Assembly: GCA_902620525.1 (NCBI GenBank)
Contig: CACNIK010000001.1
Location: 62,001 to 126,000, forward strand
Length of the DNA stretch: 64,000 nt
DNA from: an uncultured Pelagibacteraceae bacterium
GTDB taxonomy: Bacteria > Pseudomonadota > Alphaproteobacteria > Pelagibacterales > Pelagibacteraceae
Reading direction: 5' to 3'
A model generated the notes under the pieces. It was not told the origin of the DNA and ran no database searches. It saw only the letters and a program-made list of their open reading frames with translations. Below are positions 31,487-40,786 of the stretch, one piece after another. Both the position numbers and the translations under genes were made by a program. Numbering within the stretch: the stretch's first letter is position 1; every line of letters starts with the position of its first letter.

Positions 31487-32509
31487 TTATAATGATTTTT
31501 CAATATATACGTATTTATTTCTACTTACGAGCAAGCAACCTCCAAGTTGATGTTTTTTATCTCTAGAAGAGTTTAAGTATTTTAAAGCAGTGAATATCTT
31601 TTTAGACCTTGGAGGATAGTCTGAATTATTTACAGACCTTATGACAAATCCTAAAACTCTTAATTGTAACTCCTGATTCAAAGAAAAAAGTTCATTTTTT
31701 TTTATGTAAATTTTTTTACCTTTTCGCTTAACGATTTTTTTCAATATCTCTTTAAAATAGATATTTAATGTTTTACTTGAAGATTTTAAATTATTTATTG
31801 ATCTTAAAATTTGATCGCTCTCAATTCCATGTCTTGATAATATAGGCAGAAGTTTTCTAACATTCGACCTTAAAAATTTCTTATTATTATTACTTGGATC
31901 TTTAATGTATGTGCCAAATATTTTTTTCGAAATGAAAATTAGATTTTTTTTGCTTTCAGAAAGAAACGGTCTAAAAATTTTTGTTTCACTATTAAAGTAA
32001 GATATAGCACTCATAGCTGACAATCCTTGAACTCCACTACCTCTAGAAAGCCTTATTAGAAAAGTCTCGATTTGATCGTCTTTATGATGTCCTGTAAGAA
32101 TAAATTTGATTTTCTTTTTTTTACACTCTCTATTTAAAAGTGAATATCTTATTTTACGAGCATTATGCTGAATATTATTAATTATTTTTTTTTTATTATT
32201 TATAATCTTTAATAAAATATATTGTTTTTTTAAAATTTTTTTAATTTTTTTCGACTCCGATAATGAATTCTTTCTAATCCCATGATTAATATGTAAATAG
32301 TAAAACTTTAGTTGCTTATAATTTGAATACATTGCCCTACACATTGCTGCAAGTGCTAAGCTGTCAGGACCCCCTGAAACTGCAACAATGAACTTTTTAG
32401 CTTTAAGTTTTAAAATTTTTTTTTTAAAATCTGAATAAATTTCAAAAAATTGCTCAGAATTTGAAAAGCAGTCTTTATGTTTTAGAACAATTGAATTTTT
32501 TTTGCTCAT
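31487..32509 (-). CDS. tilS: tRNA(Ile)-lysidine synthetase
   Basis: A 340-residue TilS, which converts C34 of the CAU isoleucine tRNA to lysidine so that it reads AUA. The PP-loop SGGPDS is at 45-50, followed by HINHGIR and the TGHHKDDQIETFLIRLSRGSGVQGLSAM block. It is shorter than E. coli TilS and seems to have only a reduced C-terminal domain. Its start overlaps the end of cpoB by 35 bases, indicating translational coupling. AUA codons are abundant in this genome, so the enzyme is expected to be essential. Confidence 0.94.
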   Translation of the reverse strand: MSKKNSIVLKHKDCFSNSEQFFEIYSDFKKKILKLKAKKFIVAVSGGPDSLALAAMCRAMYSNYKQLKFYYLHINHGIRKNSLSESKKIKKILKKQYILLKIINNKKKIINNIQHNARKIRYSLLNRECKKKKIKFILTGHHKDDQIETFLIRLSRGSGVQGLSAMSAISYFNSETKIFRPFLSESKKNLIFISKKIFGTYIKDPSNNNKKFLRSNVRKLLPILSRHGIESDQILRSINNLKSSSKTLNIYFKEILKKIVKRKGKKIYIKKNELFSLNQELQLRVLGFVIRSVNNSDYPPRSKKIFTALKYLNSSRDKKHQLGGCLLVSRNKYVYIEKSL

Positions 32510-33428
32510 ATTGAGCTTTTTGTAGCACAGACTTACTTGCTTTTGGATATTGTTTTTTAATTCCTGTTATCATTGTGCAACCTTGTTCTTTCTCACCTAG
32601 TTGAACCATAGTAATACCTAATTTTAAAAGATTGTCTGGAGCTTTATCGCTTTTTGGATAATTTTGATATCCATCTAAATAGGCGGTCGCAGCATCAGAA
32701 TATAATTGTCTTATCCTGAAAGTTTCGCCATACCAATATTGTGCGTTACCAGCTAAATCATGATCTCTATTTTTGTCTATAAATTCTTTTAAAGCAAATT
32801 CAGCAGTTTCATAATCGCCAATTTTCATAAAGCTTATCGCAAATTCATATTGTTCTTTAGGAGATTTATTTGGTAGCAAAGACTCTGATCTTTCCGTTTC
32901 AGTTGTAGTTACAGCTGCAGTAGTTCCAACTGAATTTGTTTCCTGTTCTTGTGGTAGATTTGTTGATGAATATCCTGGTGTAGCGCCAAAATCTTGCGGT
33001 TGACTTGTTCCAGGTAATTTAGCTTTTTTTTTATTTTTATTTTGTTTTGTTTCAGTATTTTCTAAATCAGAGAATCTCATTTGATTGTCAGATTGCATTT
33101 TAGTAATTCTTGTGGATAGCTTATCCATTTTAAAATTAACTTCCTCAAATTTATTAGTTAATTCTCTGAACTGTTCCTCTATTTCATTTAGACGAAGCAG
33201 GTGTTTTGTAAGAACATCTTCGTTTAAATTATTAATATTTGAAGTTTTACTTTTATCAATAATATCTGAATTTTTGTAAAACGCTTTTTCAAGAGTTTTT
33301 AAATCTTGAGAGATAACTTGTATTTGATCAACAATGGCATCAACTTTTTCATCTGAGTACAAAATGTTAAAGTTAAGTAAAGATGTCAATGTTACCAAAG
33401 CTAAATATTTATTTTTGAAAATACCCAT
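32475..33428 (-). CDS. cpoB: Tol-Pal accessory periplasmic protein (CpoB/YbgF)
   Basis: About 317 residues from ATG 33428. An upstream frame adds 18 residues but the signal peptide (GIFKNKYLALVTLTSLLNFN) starts here. Layout: signal peptide, long coiled coil (about 30-125) mediating trimerisation, a Ser/Thr-rich linker, then TPR repeats beginning PKEQYEFAISFMKIGDYETAEFALKEFI. CpoB links Tol-Pal constriction with peptidoglycan synthesis. The rho-independent hairpin just upstream separates it from pal. Confidence 0.9.
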   Translation of the reverse strand: MGIFKNKYLALVTLTSLLNFNILYSDEKVDAIVDQIQVISQDLKTLEKAFYKNSDIIDKSKTSNINNLNEDVLTKHLLRLNEIEEQFRELTNKFEEVNFKMDKLSTRITKMQSDNQMRFSDLENTETKQNKNKKKAKLPGTSQPQDFGATPGYSSTNLPQEQETNSVGTTAAVTTTETERSESLLPNKSPKEQYEFAISFMKIGDYETAEFALKEFIDKNRDHDLAGNAQYWYGETFRIRQLYSDAATAYLDGYQNYPKSDKAPDNLLKLGITMVQLGEKEQGCTMITGIKKQYPKASKSVLQKAQYEQKKFNCSKT

Positions 33429-33452
33429 ATTGTTTTTTTTAATTATACATAA

Positions 33453-33492
33453 TGGCAAAAAAAAGACCCTTTGATTTATCAAAGGGTCTTTT
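33453..33492 (-). terminator. Rho-independent terminator downstream of pal
   Basis: A 14-base-pair perfect stem (arms 33461-33474 and 33479-33492, arm AAAAGACCCTTTGA, loop of four) followed on the minus strand by a run of U at 33453-33460. It lies between the pal stop and the cpoB start, so it would end or attenuate the tolQRAB-pal transcript. One of the few clear terminators in the window. Confidence 0.88.
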
Positions 33493-33516
33493 AATAATAA
33501 TAATTGTTATAAAATG

Positions 33517-33990
33517 TTATTTTACTTTAACAGTTACTGATCTTCTGTTTTGAGACCAAGCTAATGGTGTAGACTCTGAGTTTACAGGTCTTTCTTTACC
33601 ATAACTTATTACTGAAATTCTTTTTCCAGAAATTCCATAGGTCATTAAATAATCTTTAACTGCATTAGCTCTTCTTTCGCCTAAGGCCAAGTTAAACTCT
33701 CTTGTTCCTCTCTCGTCAGCGTGTCCTTCAACAGTAACATTAAGTTTTTTGTTTTTTCTTAAGTATGTTGCCTGTTTTCTTAAAGTCTCTCTTGAAGCAG
33801 AAGTTAATGAAGATTTGTTGGTAGCAAAAAACACTCTGTCCTTAACACCGCTAGCTAAATATTCAACTGTATCTGATCCAGTATAAACATCACCAGAAGT
33901 CTGTGATTTTTTTGCAGTTGAACATGCACTTAAAGCAAGTGTTGCAAAAAGAATTAAAAATATATTTCTCAAATTTTTGTTAAATTTCAT
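33517..33990 (-). CDS. pal: Peptidoglycan-associated lipoprotein
   Basis: A 157-residue outer-membrane lipoprotein. The lipobox LSAC places the lipidated Cys at residue 23. The OmpA-like peptidoglycan-binding domain includes VFFATNKSSLTSASRETL, VEGHADERGTREFNLALG and RRANAVKDYL, with the diaminopimelate-binding D and R of the family visible. Last gene of the Tol-Pal operon; tethers outer membrane to cell wall and binds TolB. Confidence 0.96.
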   Translation of the reverse strand: MKFNKNLRNIFLILFATLALSACSTAKKSQTSGDVYTGSDTVEYLASGVKDRVFFATNKSSLTSASRETLRKQATYLRKNKKLNVTVEGHADERGTREFNLALGERRANAVKDYLMTYGISGKRISVISYGKERPVNSESTPLAWSQNRRSVTVKVK

Positions 33991-34066
33991 AGTATCCCCT
34001 AAGTTGTTGCCGTCAATATTTCAAATTATCTAGCATTATTCAAGCCTTAATTACACAATAAATACC

Positions 34067-35404
34067 TCACTTTGATAATAATGAGGACCAAGATGGGTCT
34101 GAAGCATCAGTTTCCGTCTTAATTTTTCTCTCATTATAACCTGTGATATCTATTGACCATAATTTAGCGCTAAATCCTTTTCCTTGAGCCCCTGATTTTG
34201 TTTCCCTGTAAAAAACTAATACTCTTCCATTGGGAGACCAAGATGGAGCTTCTTGATAAAAATTCTCAGTTAATAATCTTTCTCCAGTTCCATCTGATCT
34301 CATTACACCAATATAAAACTTTCCTTTTCTGACTTTTGTAAAAGCTATTAAATCTCCTCTTGGTGACCAGACTGGTGTTCCATAAATTCCATTTCCAAAT
34401 GTAATTCTTTTTACGTTACTGCCATCACTTTTCATTACATATATTTGTTGAAGCCCACTTCTATCAGAGTTAAAACAAATATATTTACCATCGGGTGAGT
34501 AAGATGGTGATGTATCTATTGAAGAATGTTCTGTTATTCTCTCAACTTTTCTAGTTTCTAAATCCATTGTAAAAATATCTGAATTGCCGTCTTTAGCAAA
34601 ACTCATTATTATTTTTTTTCCATCTGGAGAAAATCTTGGAGCAAAAGTCATGCCTGGAAAATTTCCTACTACTTCTTGTTTTCCTGTTTCAATATCTAAA
34701 AGGTACACTCGCGGTAAATTTCTAAAATAAGAAAGATATGTCACCATTTGATTGCTAGGATTAAATCTTGGGGTCAAAACTAACTCATTTCCCAAAGTTA
34801 AATATTTTGTTTTAGCACCATCCTGATCCATTATTGCTAATTTTTTTACTCTTTGATTTTTTGGACCACTTTCAGCTACATAAATTATTCTTGTATCAAA
34901 ATATCCTTCCTCCCCGGTAAGTCTTTCATATATTTTATCGGAAATAATATGGGCTACTCTTCTCCAATTTGATGGTGTTGTAGTAAATGATAAGGCTATC
35001 ATTTCCTTAGAAGCGGTCAAATCCCATAATCTAAATTCAACTTTTAATTTGTTATTATTTACCGAAAGTTTTCCTGTTACTAAAGCTTGAGCTTTTATTA
35101 ATCTCCAATCTTCAAATCTAGGTTTTAAGTGAGCTATGTCAGGCTTTTGAACAAATGCCTCTCTCTTTAAAGGGTTAAATAGACCAGTAGATTTAAAATT
35201 CTTTTCAATTATTGAAGAAATATTTACTCCAAGTTTTTTTGTATCTAAATTTTCTAAATTTTCAGATGTACTTTCAACATGTAATGGTGAAACCGCAATA
35301 GGTAAAGGATCTAAATTTCCTCTCGTGATATCGACTTTGATTAATGCGTTTGAGGTAGAACATACGATAAAATACGTAAACAATATAAAAATTATTTTTT
35401 TCAT
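34067..35404 (-). CDS. tolB: Tol-Pal system protein TolB
   Basis: A 445-residue periplasmic protein with an N-terminal signal peptide (cleavage expected near residue 20, SNA), an alpha/beta domain and a C-terminal beta-propeller built from repeats of the type [18 protein letters not shown]. It binds Pal and TolA and takes part in outer-membrane constriction. Sits four bases after tolA. Confidence 0.96.
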   Translation of the reverse strand: MKKIIFILFTYFIVCSTSNALIKVDITRGNLDPLPIAVSPLHVESTSENLENLDTKKLGVNISSIIEKNFKSTGLFNPLKREAFVQKPDIAHLKPRFEDWRLIKAQALVTGKLSVNNNKLKVEFRLWDLTASKEMIALSFTTTPSNWRRVAHIISDKIYERLTGEEGYFDTRIIYVAESGPKNQRVKKLAIMDQDGAKTKYLTLGNELVLTPRFNPSNQMVTYLSYFRNLPRVYLLDIETGKQEVVGNFPGMTFAPRFSPDGKKIIMSFAKDGNSDIFTMDLETRKVERITEHSSIDTSPSYSPDGKYICFNSDRSGLQQIYVMKSDGSNVKRITFGNGIYGTPVWSPRGDLIAFTKVRKGKFYIGVMRSDGTGERLLTENFYQEAPSWSPNGRVLVFYRETKSGAQGKGFSAKLWSIDITGYNERKIKTETDASDPSWSSLLSK

Positions 35405-35408
35405 TTAT

Positions 35409-36215
35409 TTATCCTTTTAACATTTCAGTCGGATCAAAATTTAATTGTATATTCTTCCATTTTTCATATCCTGTAGGAGGTACCTTTAGTGGTTGGCAAA
35501 GTCTTACAGCTCTTAGGGCGCTTTCGGCTAGAATTTTATAAAATTTCTGTCCTGGCATATTCATTCTCTGATGATCAATTATTTCTGATTTAAGTATTGT
35601 ACCATCCTTTTTTAATTCTAATTTTAATCTCACTAATAAATCTTTATCATAAGGTAAACCTAGTGGAACACTCCAGCAACCAAATATTTGAGCTCTTAGA
35701 GCATCTTCTTCTGAAAGACTCAGTCCCGTAGCAAATGAATTTTTAACATTACTTTGTGTTAACTTTTTGTTTTCAATTTCTTTCAAAGCCCTTTCTTCTT
35801 TAGCCTTGTCAATTAATGCAGCAATTTCATTGGTATTAATTAGTTCTTCCTTCTCAAATTCTGATGACTGTCTAATCTGAGGCTTTATTTCTTCTGGATT
35901 TTGTTTTTTTTTAACAATTTCTTTTTTTTCCTTTTTTTCATCAGGCAAAGGAATTCTGTCTGGTTTTTCCTTTGCTTTTGCTGAAGGTGGAGCTTGCTCA
36001 GAAACCACCCTATTTTCCTCTTTTTTAACTTTGTCTATAATTTTTCTGGCTTTTGGAGCAAATGGAATATTTGTTTTATCTGTTATTTGTATTAATTCGA
36101 CTGAGACTATAGGAGGTAAAGATATAGGTTCCCTAGTCATAAATGGTAATGATAGGGCTGTTAAAACTATCATTATTGTATGAAATATTATTGAGTAAAA
36201 TAAACTTTTGGTCAT
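35409..36215 (-). CDS. tolA: Tol-Pal system protein TolA
   Basis: A 268-residue inner-membrane protein. A single N-terminal transmembrane helix (about 5-25) is followed by a long charged Lys/Glu-rich region (about 60-165) and a compact C-terminal domain (about 175-268) with QIFGCWSVP and the ESALRAVRLCQPLKVPP block. The low-complexity middle is typical, and identity is fixed by position between tolR and tolB. Confidence 0.9.
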   Translation of the reverse strand: MTKSLFYSIIFHTIMIVLTALSLPFMTREPISLPPIVSVELIQITDKTNIPFAPKARKIIDKVKKEENRVVSEQAPPSAKAKEKPDRIPLPDEKKEKKEIVKKKQNPEEIKPQIRQSSEFEKEELINTNEIAALIDKAKEERALKEIENKKLTQSNVKNSFATGLSLSEEDALRAQIFGCWSVPLGLPYDKDLLVRLKLELKKDGTILKSEIIDHQRMNMPGQKFYKILAESALRAVRLCQPLKVPPTGYEKWKNIQLNFDPTEMLKG

Positions 36216-36222
36216 TTAACAT

Positions 36223-36636
36223 TTAGTTTTTGTATGGTTCAGATATTAGTGCAACTTTTGAAAATCCTGCACCAGAAAGTGTTCCCATTACTTCTAATAC
36301 CCGGCCATAATTAATATTTTTATCTCCTCTTACATATATTCTTGTATCTGTCCTATTTTTTGCAATTGCTAATAATTTTGGAATAATTTTATTGTAGCTT
36401 ACTTTATGCTCCTGAATAAATACTTCACCTTTGGAGTTTATTGATAATGTTAGAGGTTCTTGATCATCAGGAAGTGAGTCTGCCGCCGACTCTGGTAAAT
36501 CTACTTGAACACCTACTGTAAGCAAAGGTGCGGTAACCATAAATATAATTAATAAAACTAGCATTACATCTACAAAGGGCGTCACATTAATTTCGCTCAT
36601 AGGTTGGTTTTTTGAGCGTTTAAAATTAAATGCCAT
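36223..36636 (-). CDS. tolR: Tol-Pal system protein TolR
   Basis: A 137-residue ExbD/TolR-family protein. The transmembrane helix carries the key aspartate in INVTPFVDVMLVLLIIFMV (Asp23 region), needed for proton-driven action with TolQ. A periplasmic domain ends with YGRVLEVMGTLSGAGFSKVALIS. Five bases from tolQ and seven from tolA. Confidence 0.96.
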   Translation of the reverse strand: MAFNFKRSKNQPMSEINVTPFVDVMLVLLIIFMVTAPLLTVGVQVDLPESAADSLPDDQEPLTLSINSKGEVFIQEHKVSYNKIIPKLLAIAKNRTDTRIYVRGDKNINYGRVLEVMGTLSGAGFSKVALISEPYKN

Positions 36637-36641
36637 GATTA

Positions 36642-37322
36642 TTAAATTATAGATAAAAATCTTTTAGAAAAATTATCTAAACGAGCAGTATAGTTTTTTG
36701 TGTCACTATTAAATTTATTATAAGCAATAACTGCAGGAATTGCAGCCAATAGACCTAATGCTGTTGCAAATAAAGCTTCAGCGATACCAGGGGCAACAAT
36801 TGCTAAACTTGTATTTCTAGAAATAGCTATTGATTGAAAAGAGTTCATTATCCCCCATACAGTTCCAAATAAACCTATAAATGGTGCCGTGGCACCTACT
36901 GTAGCTAAAAACGTAAAATTCTTTTCTATAATTTTAATTTGATTATCTGTATTTATTTCAATAACTCTTTCTACTCTAGCAAGTTGCACAGCTGAAGATT
37001 TCGATCGCGTCTTTCTTAACTCATTCATTGCAGATCTAAAGATTAAAATAGCTGGGTCATTAGATTTGACAGGTAAATTATTATCAAAACTTTCCGCTGA
37101 TTTTGCTTTCCAAAACTTATTTTCAAAGTCTAAGATCGAGTTGTTTATCTTTTTGAATAATCTATATTTATCAAAAATTAGTGCCCAAGAATAAATTGAA
37201 GCGGCGATTAAGATTAATATAACTGACTTCACTACAAAGTCAGCTCTTAAAAATAGGCTTAATAAAGAAAAATCAGTACTTCCTCCTAAACCAACTACTT
37301 GAGACGCAATTTCTTGTTCCAT
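36642..37322 (-). CDS. tolQ: Tol-Pal system protein TolQ
   Basis: A 226-residue ExbB/TolQ-family proton channel subunit with three transmembrane helices (about 27-47, 133-155, 165-190). Conserved features are the [22 protein letters not shown] and [23 protein letters not shown] blocks. First gene of tolQRAB-pal. The ybgC thioesterase that often leads the operon is absent. Confidence 0.96.
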   Translation of the reverse strand: MEQEIASQVVGLGGSTDFSLLSLFLRADFVVKSVILILIAASIYSWALIFDKYRLFKKINNSILDFENKFWKAKSAESFDNNLPVKSNDPAILIFRSAMNELRKTRSKSSAVQLARVERVIEINTDNQIKIIEKNFTFLATVGATAPFIGLFGTVWGIMNSFQSIAISRNTSLAIVAPGIAEALFATALGLLAAIPAVIAYNKFNSDTKNYTARLDNFSKRFLSII

Positions 37323-37386
37323 AATGTTTCATTACTTTTAGAATGTGTCATGAATTTGTCTTATAAATAAAATCTTAGCCTTATTT

Positions 37387-37875
37387 TTAGTCGTCTTTAA
37401 AGCCGGTTTCGCTATAAAATCTTGCTATTAAAATAGCATCAGACTTATTTACATCCTTTTTTTTTGATAATTTATCTGCATAGGATGGGTACATTTCAAT
37501 TACTTTAGTACGACTTGCGTCTTTTGAAGAGTTAATTAACTCAAAGTGTTTTTTCCATTTTGATGGTCTTACAAAAAAGATTGGTAGCTTAAGTGTTGCA
37601 CTTATACCTTTTATTGCTCCAAATGTTTGACCAAAATTAAACATACTTGTTACTCCTTGTCCAGGCATAGCATTTACTTGTTCGACTACCACAACAGTTT
37701 TATTTATATCTATAATGTTGCTAGTGATATATTGAGATAGATGTGCACTATTAAGCTGTCTTTTGTTTTTTTTTCCATCAGCCATTGTAGGGAGATCAAT
37801 AACATCAACTATTTTTTTTTCATCAAGTATAGCTATTGCTCCTGCTATCCCTGGATCAATTCCAAATATTCTCAT
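37387..37875 (-). CDS. RuvC-fold Holliday junction resolvase, phage/poxvirus-like subgroup
   Basis: A 162-residue RNase H-fold nuclease. Likely metal ligands are Asp7 (GIDPG), Glu65 (VVEQVNAM) and Asp146 (NKSDAILIARF), matching the RuvC acidic set. The sequence, especially MPGQGVTSMFNFGQTFGAIKG and RPSKWKKHF, differs from cellular RuvC and resembles the phage, poxvirus and mitochondrial-type resolvases. It occupies the place beside yebC and tolQ where ordinary ruvC-ruvA-ruvB are found in relatives, and no ruvA or ruvB is present. Cleavage of four-way junctions is the expected activity. Confidence 0.82.
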   Translation of the reverse strand: MRIFGIDPGIAGAIAILDEKKIVDVIDLPTMADGKKNKRQLNSAHLSQYITSNIIDINKTVVVVEQVNAMPGQGVTSMFNFGQTFGAIKGISATLKLPIFFVRPSKWKKHFELINSSKDASRTKVIEMYPSYADKLSKKKDVNKSDAILIARFYSETGFKDD

Positions 37876-37886
37876 TATTTTTTTTT

Positions 37887-38603
37887 TTAAAATTCACAAT
37901 TTATAAATATGCTTTGAATGTCGTCGATTTCGTCTAAACTTTCCAACATAATAACTACTTTTTCTTTTTGCTCCTTCGATAATTTTAAAAAGTTACGGGC
38001 TCTCCACTCTATACCAGAGTATACAAAATTACTTATTTTATTTTCTATCTTACTTTTAACTTTATAAAAGTCTTTCATTTCACATATAATTTCATGATAT
38101 TCTTCAGAGCTTTCACATTCATTAGCGCCAGAGTTTACTGCTAATTCGAGGGCCTCATCGTTACTTAAATTTTTACTTTCAATTCGAATTACCCCGCAAT
38201 TATAGAAAAGATGAGATGTAGATCCATTTTCACCTAACCTTCCTCCATTTTTTTGTAAAATTGTCCTTATTGTTGAAGCAGTTCTATTTTTATTATCTGT
38301 TAACGTTTCAATTATTAATGCAGTATTAAATGCTCCATATCCCTCGTATCTTAAACTTTCATAATTTTCACCATAATTTGTTTCGGATTTACTAATTGCT
38401 CGATTAATATTTTCTTTAGGCATATTTGATTGCTTAGCAGCTTGTATTGCTGATCTTAATCTGGGATTCATATCAGGATCTTTTTCACCTAGTTTGGCTG
38501 CAACAGTTATTTCTCTAGATAATTTTGAAAAAAGTTTAGATCGTACTTTATCTTGTCTTCCTTTTTTATGTTTGATACCAGCCCAATGCGAATGTCCAGC
38601 CAT
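37887..38603 (-). CDS. yebC: YebC/PmpR family transcriptional/translation regulator
   Basis: A 238-residue YebC-family (DUF28/TACO1) protein. Recognised by MAGHSHWAGIKHKKGRQDK at the start, the AKQSNMPKENINRAISK segment and LRYEGYGAFNTALIIETLTDN. Members act as DNA-binding regulators or, as shown more recently for the TACO1 branch, aid translation through difficult stretches. Sits between ymdB (one base away) and the RuvC-like gene. Confidence 0.95.
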   Translation of the reverse strand: MAGHSHWAGIKHKKGRQDKVRSKLFSKLSREITVAAKLGEKDPDMNPRLRSAIQAAKQSNMPKENINRAISKSETNYGENYESLRYEGYGAFNTALIIETLTDNKNRTASTIRTILQKNGGRLGENGSTSHLFYNCGVIRIESKNLSNDEALELAVNSGANECESSEEYHEIICEMKDFYKVKSKIENKISNFVYSGIEWRARNFLKLSKEQKEKVVIMLESLDEIDDIQSIFINCEF

Positions 38604-39410
38604 TTAGAATTTTTGATTTAAATTTCCACCAATAATTATCTGGCTAATGTTATTCGCTAGTCCAGTTTTATCATCGGCATCAACGATTACACCGCTTATT
38701 GAAGCATCCCCATTAGCTGGAAAATGATTTTCTGCGGACAGATCTTTTTTAAATTTTTTTATAGAATTCTCTTTATTCATCCCAATAACAGAATCGTAAT
38801 CACCACACATACCTAAGTCTGTTTGATAAGCTGTTCCATTTTTTAAAATTTTTGCATCTGATGTTGGGACATGAGTATGTGTGCCTACAACAGTTGTAAC
38901 TTTACCATCTAAAAAATGACCTAAAGCCATTTTTTCACTAGTGATCTCTCCATGAATATCAATTACAATAAAGTCTGCATTCTTCTTAAGTTTAATTTTT
39001 TTAATGATTTTTTCTGTAAATGAGAATAAATCCTGACTTTTTTTCATAAATACATTCCCAATCAAATTTATTACTGCAATTTTTTTATTTTTAATTTCAT
39101 AAATTCCGTAACCACTTCCAGGTTGTCCATCTAGTAAATTGGCTGGTCTTATTAATTTTTTTTCTATATCAATTATTTCTAAAATCTCTTTCTGATCCCA
39201 AATATGATTTCCCGAAGTAATTACATCAACACCAGACTCAATTAGGTCTTTAAAATTTTTTTTTGTGATTCCTTTCCCGCTGTCCGCAGCATTTTCACCA
39301 TTAGCAATTGTAAAATCTACTTTTTTTTCTTTTTTAATTTGATTTAATTTTTGCTTAATGACTTTCATCCCCGCTGGTCCGCACACATCACCTAATAAAA
39401 GAATTTTCAT
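38604..39410 (-). CDS. YmdB-family metallophosphoesterase (TIGR00282)
   Basis: A 268-residue calcineurin-like phosphoesterase with the dimetal motifs LLLGDVCG (N-terminus), ANGENAADSGKG, SGNHIWDQ, DIHGEITSEKMALG and GTHTHVPTSD. The family includes Bacillus YmdB, a cyclic-nucleotide phosphodiesterase; the substrate here is unknown. It overlaps fthC by four bases, a common alphaproteobacterial pairing (fthC-ymdB-yebC). Confidence 0.93.
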   Translation of the reverse strand: MKILLLGDVCGPAGMKVIKQKLNQIKKEKKVDFTIANGENAADSGKGITKKNFKDLIESGVDVITSGNHIWDQKEILEIIDIEKKLIRPANLLDGQPGSGYGIYEIKNKKIAVINLIGNVFMKKSQDLFSFTEKIIKKIKLKKNADFIVIDIHGEITSEKMALGHFLDGKVTTVVGTHTHVPTSDAKILKNGTAYQTDLGMCGDYDSVIGMNKENSIKKFKKDLSAENHFPANGDASISGVIVDADDKTGLANNISQIIIGGNLNQKF

Positions 39411-39970
39411 TTCACGAAACCTTTCTCGGTATAGATATTGTTAAGTTTAAAATCAAAATTAGATGTTGGTAACTTTTTATATTTTTGAAACGAAAATGCT
39501 ACTCCAATAGTTTCAATATTTTTATTCAGTTTTATTAATTTATACAAATATCGATCATAAAAACCTTTGCCATAACCAAGTCTATTTCTATAACTGTCAA
39601 ATGCTACCAATGGGACAAGGACTATATCAGGTAAATGACTTTTTTTTTTGGTCTCATAAGGCTCAGGTACACCGAATTTATTGACAGATAATACATCTTT
39701 CTCTTTCCATTCGACAAATTTCATAAGATTGCCGTCTAGAATTTTAGGTAAAAGAAATATTACTTTTGAATTTTTAAAATCATTTATTATTTTTAGAATA
39801 TTAAATTCATAATTCGAAGGATAATAAAGTCCTATAAAGTAAATTTTTTTCATTTTACTTCTCTTTTTAATGTAATTTTTTAATTTACTCAATTTAGCGA
39901 TTGAAACTTCAGAATATTTTTTTTTTCTAAGGGTTAGAAATTTTTTTCTTAGTTGGTCTTTATTTTTCAT
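39407..39970 (-). CDS. fthC: 5-formyltetrahydrofolate cyclo-ligase
   Basis: A 187-residue enzyme converting 5-formyl-THF to 5,10-methenyl-THF with ATP, returning a dead-end folate to the C1 pool served by fhs. The family signature LVPLVAFDSYRNRLGYGKGFYDRYL is present (within residues about 115-140), as is the YPSNYEFNIL segment. It overlaps zapA by one base. In many bacteria 6S RNA lies between these two genes; there is no room for it here. Confidence 0.92.
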   Translation of the reverse strand: MKNKDQLRKKFLTLRKKKYSEVSIAKLSKLKNYIKKRSKMKKIYFIGLYYPSNYEFNILKIINDFKNSKVIFLLPKILDGNLMKFVEWKEKDVLSVNKFGVPEPYETKKKSHLPDIVLVPLVAFDSYRNRLGYGKGFYDRYLYKLIKLNKNIETIGVAFSFQKYKKLPTSNFDFKLNNIYTEKGFVK

Positions 39971-40416
39971 TACTGAATATTAGATGAAGTTTCAGCATTT
40001 TTGATAATTTTTTCCAAGGACTCAGTTGTTCTGTCTAACATGCTTTCATACATAGAATTGACCTCTTCTATATTTTTTTTAATAATTTCTATCTCTTTAT
40101 TTAAGTCTTTAATTTCTATCTCTTTTACATCTTTATATTTTATTGCCAACGATTTGAGCTCTATAAATTTTTTTGATAATTCATCTAGTTTATCTTTTTG
40201 ATCTTTTACTCTTTTCCTTAAATCAAAGTGTTCGTCGATTAGCTTTATTGCTGTAATTAACATAAGTTTATTTTCACCAATATTACCTAGCTTTTTTTTT
40301 AATTCTAAGTATTTCTTATCTAAGAAAAAGGTTAATTTTTTTAAAGACTCCTCCTGTCCATCATCACAAGATAAAAGATAGTCTTTCCCATTAAATTTAA
40401 TATTTACATTTGCCAT
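39970..40416 (-). CDS. zapA: Cell division protein ZapA
   Basis: A 148-residue protein with an N-terminal ZapA globular domain (about 1-65: MANVNIKFNGKDYLLSCDDG and NKLMLITAIKLIDE) and a C-terminal coiled coil (about 70-140). ZapA bundles FtsZ filaments at the division site. Position next to fthC supports the call. Overlaps the small coiled-coil gene upstream by 13 bases. Confidence 0.87.
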   Translation of the reverse strand: MANVNIKFNGKDYLLSCDDGQEESLKKLTFFLDKKYLELKKKLGNIGENKLMLITAIKLIDEHFDLRKRVKDQKDKLDELSKKFIELKSLAIKYKDVKEIEIKDLNKEIEIIKKNIEEVNSMYESMLDRTTESLEKIIKNAETSSNIQ

Positions 40417-40727
40417 TTTTCAATTTCATCTACGAGACTTTGAGTTTCTTGATTTAAATCATTAATATCTTGATTAAATTTTTTCTCAAGTTCTTTTTTA
40501 GACTTAAGCTCGTGTTCAAGTTTTTTTATTCTTTCGGTTAAATATTTATGCTCTCTAAGAATTTCTTGGTTTTTCTTTTCTAACTCTTCTTTTTCAGTTT
40601 TAATTGAGTCCCTCTCTTTTTCTATAGACTTATTATCAAAATTATGTTGTGAATAACTTGTATTTAAATTTGTTAATTTAGCAATTAACTGATTTAAATT
40701 TGTTTCTTTCTTCTCTAAATTTTTCAT
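40404..40727 (-). CDS. Small coiled-coil protein of unknown function
   Basis: A 107-residue protein that is almost wholly coiled coil, rich in Glu, Lys, Leu and Asn (ERDSIKTEKEELEKKNQEIL region), with no signal peptide or membrane segment. It overlaps zapA by 13 bases, so the pair is translationally coupled. Many alphaproteobacteria carry a small DUF4164-type or ZapB-like coiled-coil gene at this place; a role in Z-ring organisation is plausible by context only. Confidence 0.75.
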   Translation of the reverse strand: MKNLEKKETNLNQLIAKLTNLNTSYSQHNFDNKSIEKERDSIKTEKEELEKKNQEILREHKYLTERIKKLEHELKSKKELEKKFNQDINDLNQETQSLVDEIEKWQM

Positions 40728-40786
40728 CGTGTTAATATATCATAATATTGATATACTTACTCTAAGTCTATATAGGTAAATAAATA

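Noticed and set aside
39970-39971. 6S RNA expected between zapA and fthC
   Set aside because: The two genes overlap by one base, leaving no room; the RNA must lie elsewhere if present.
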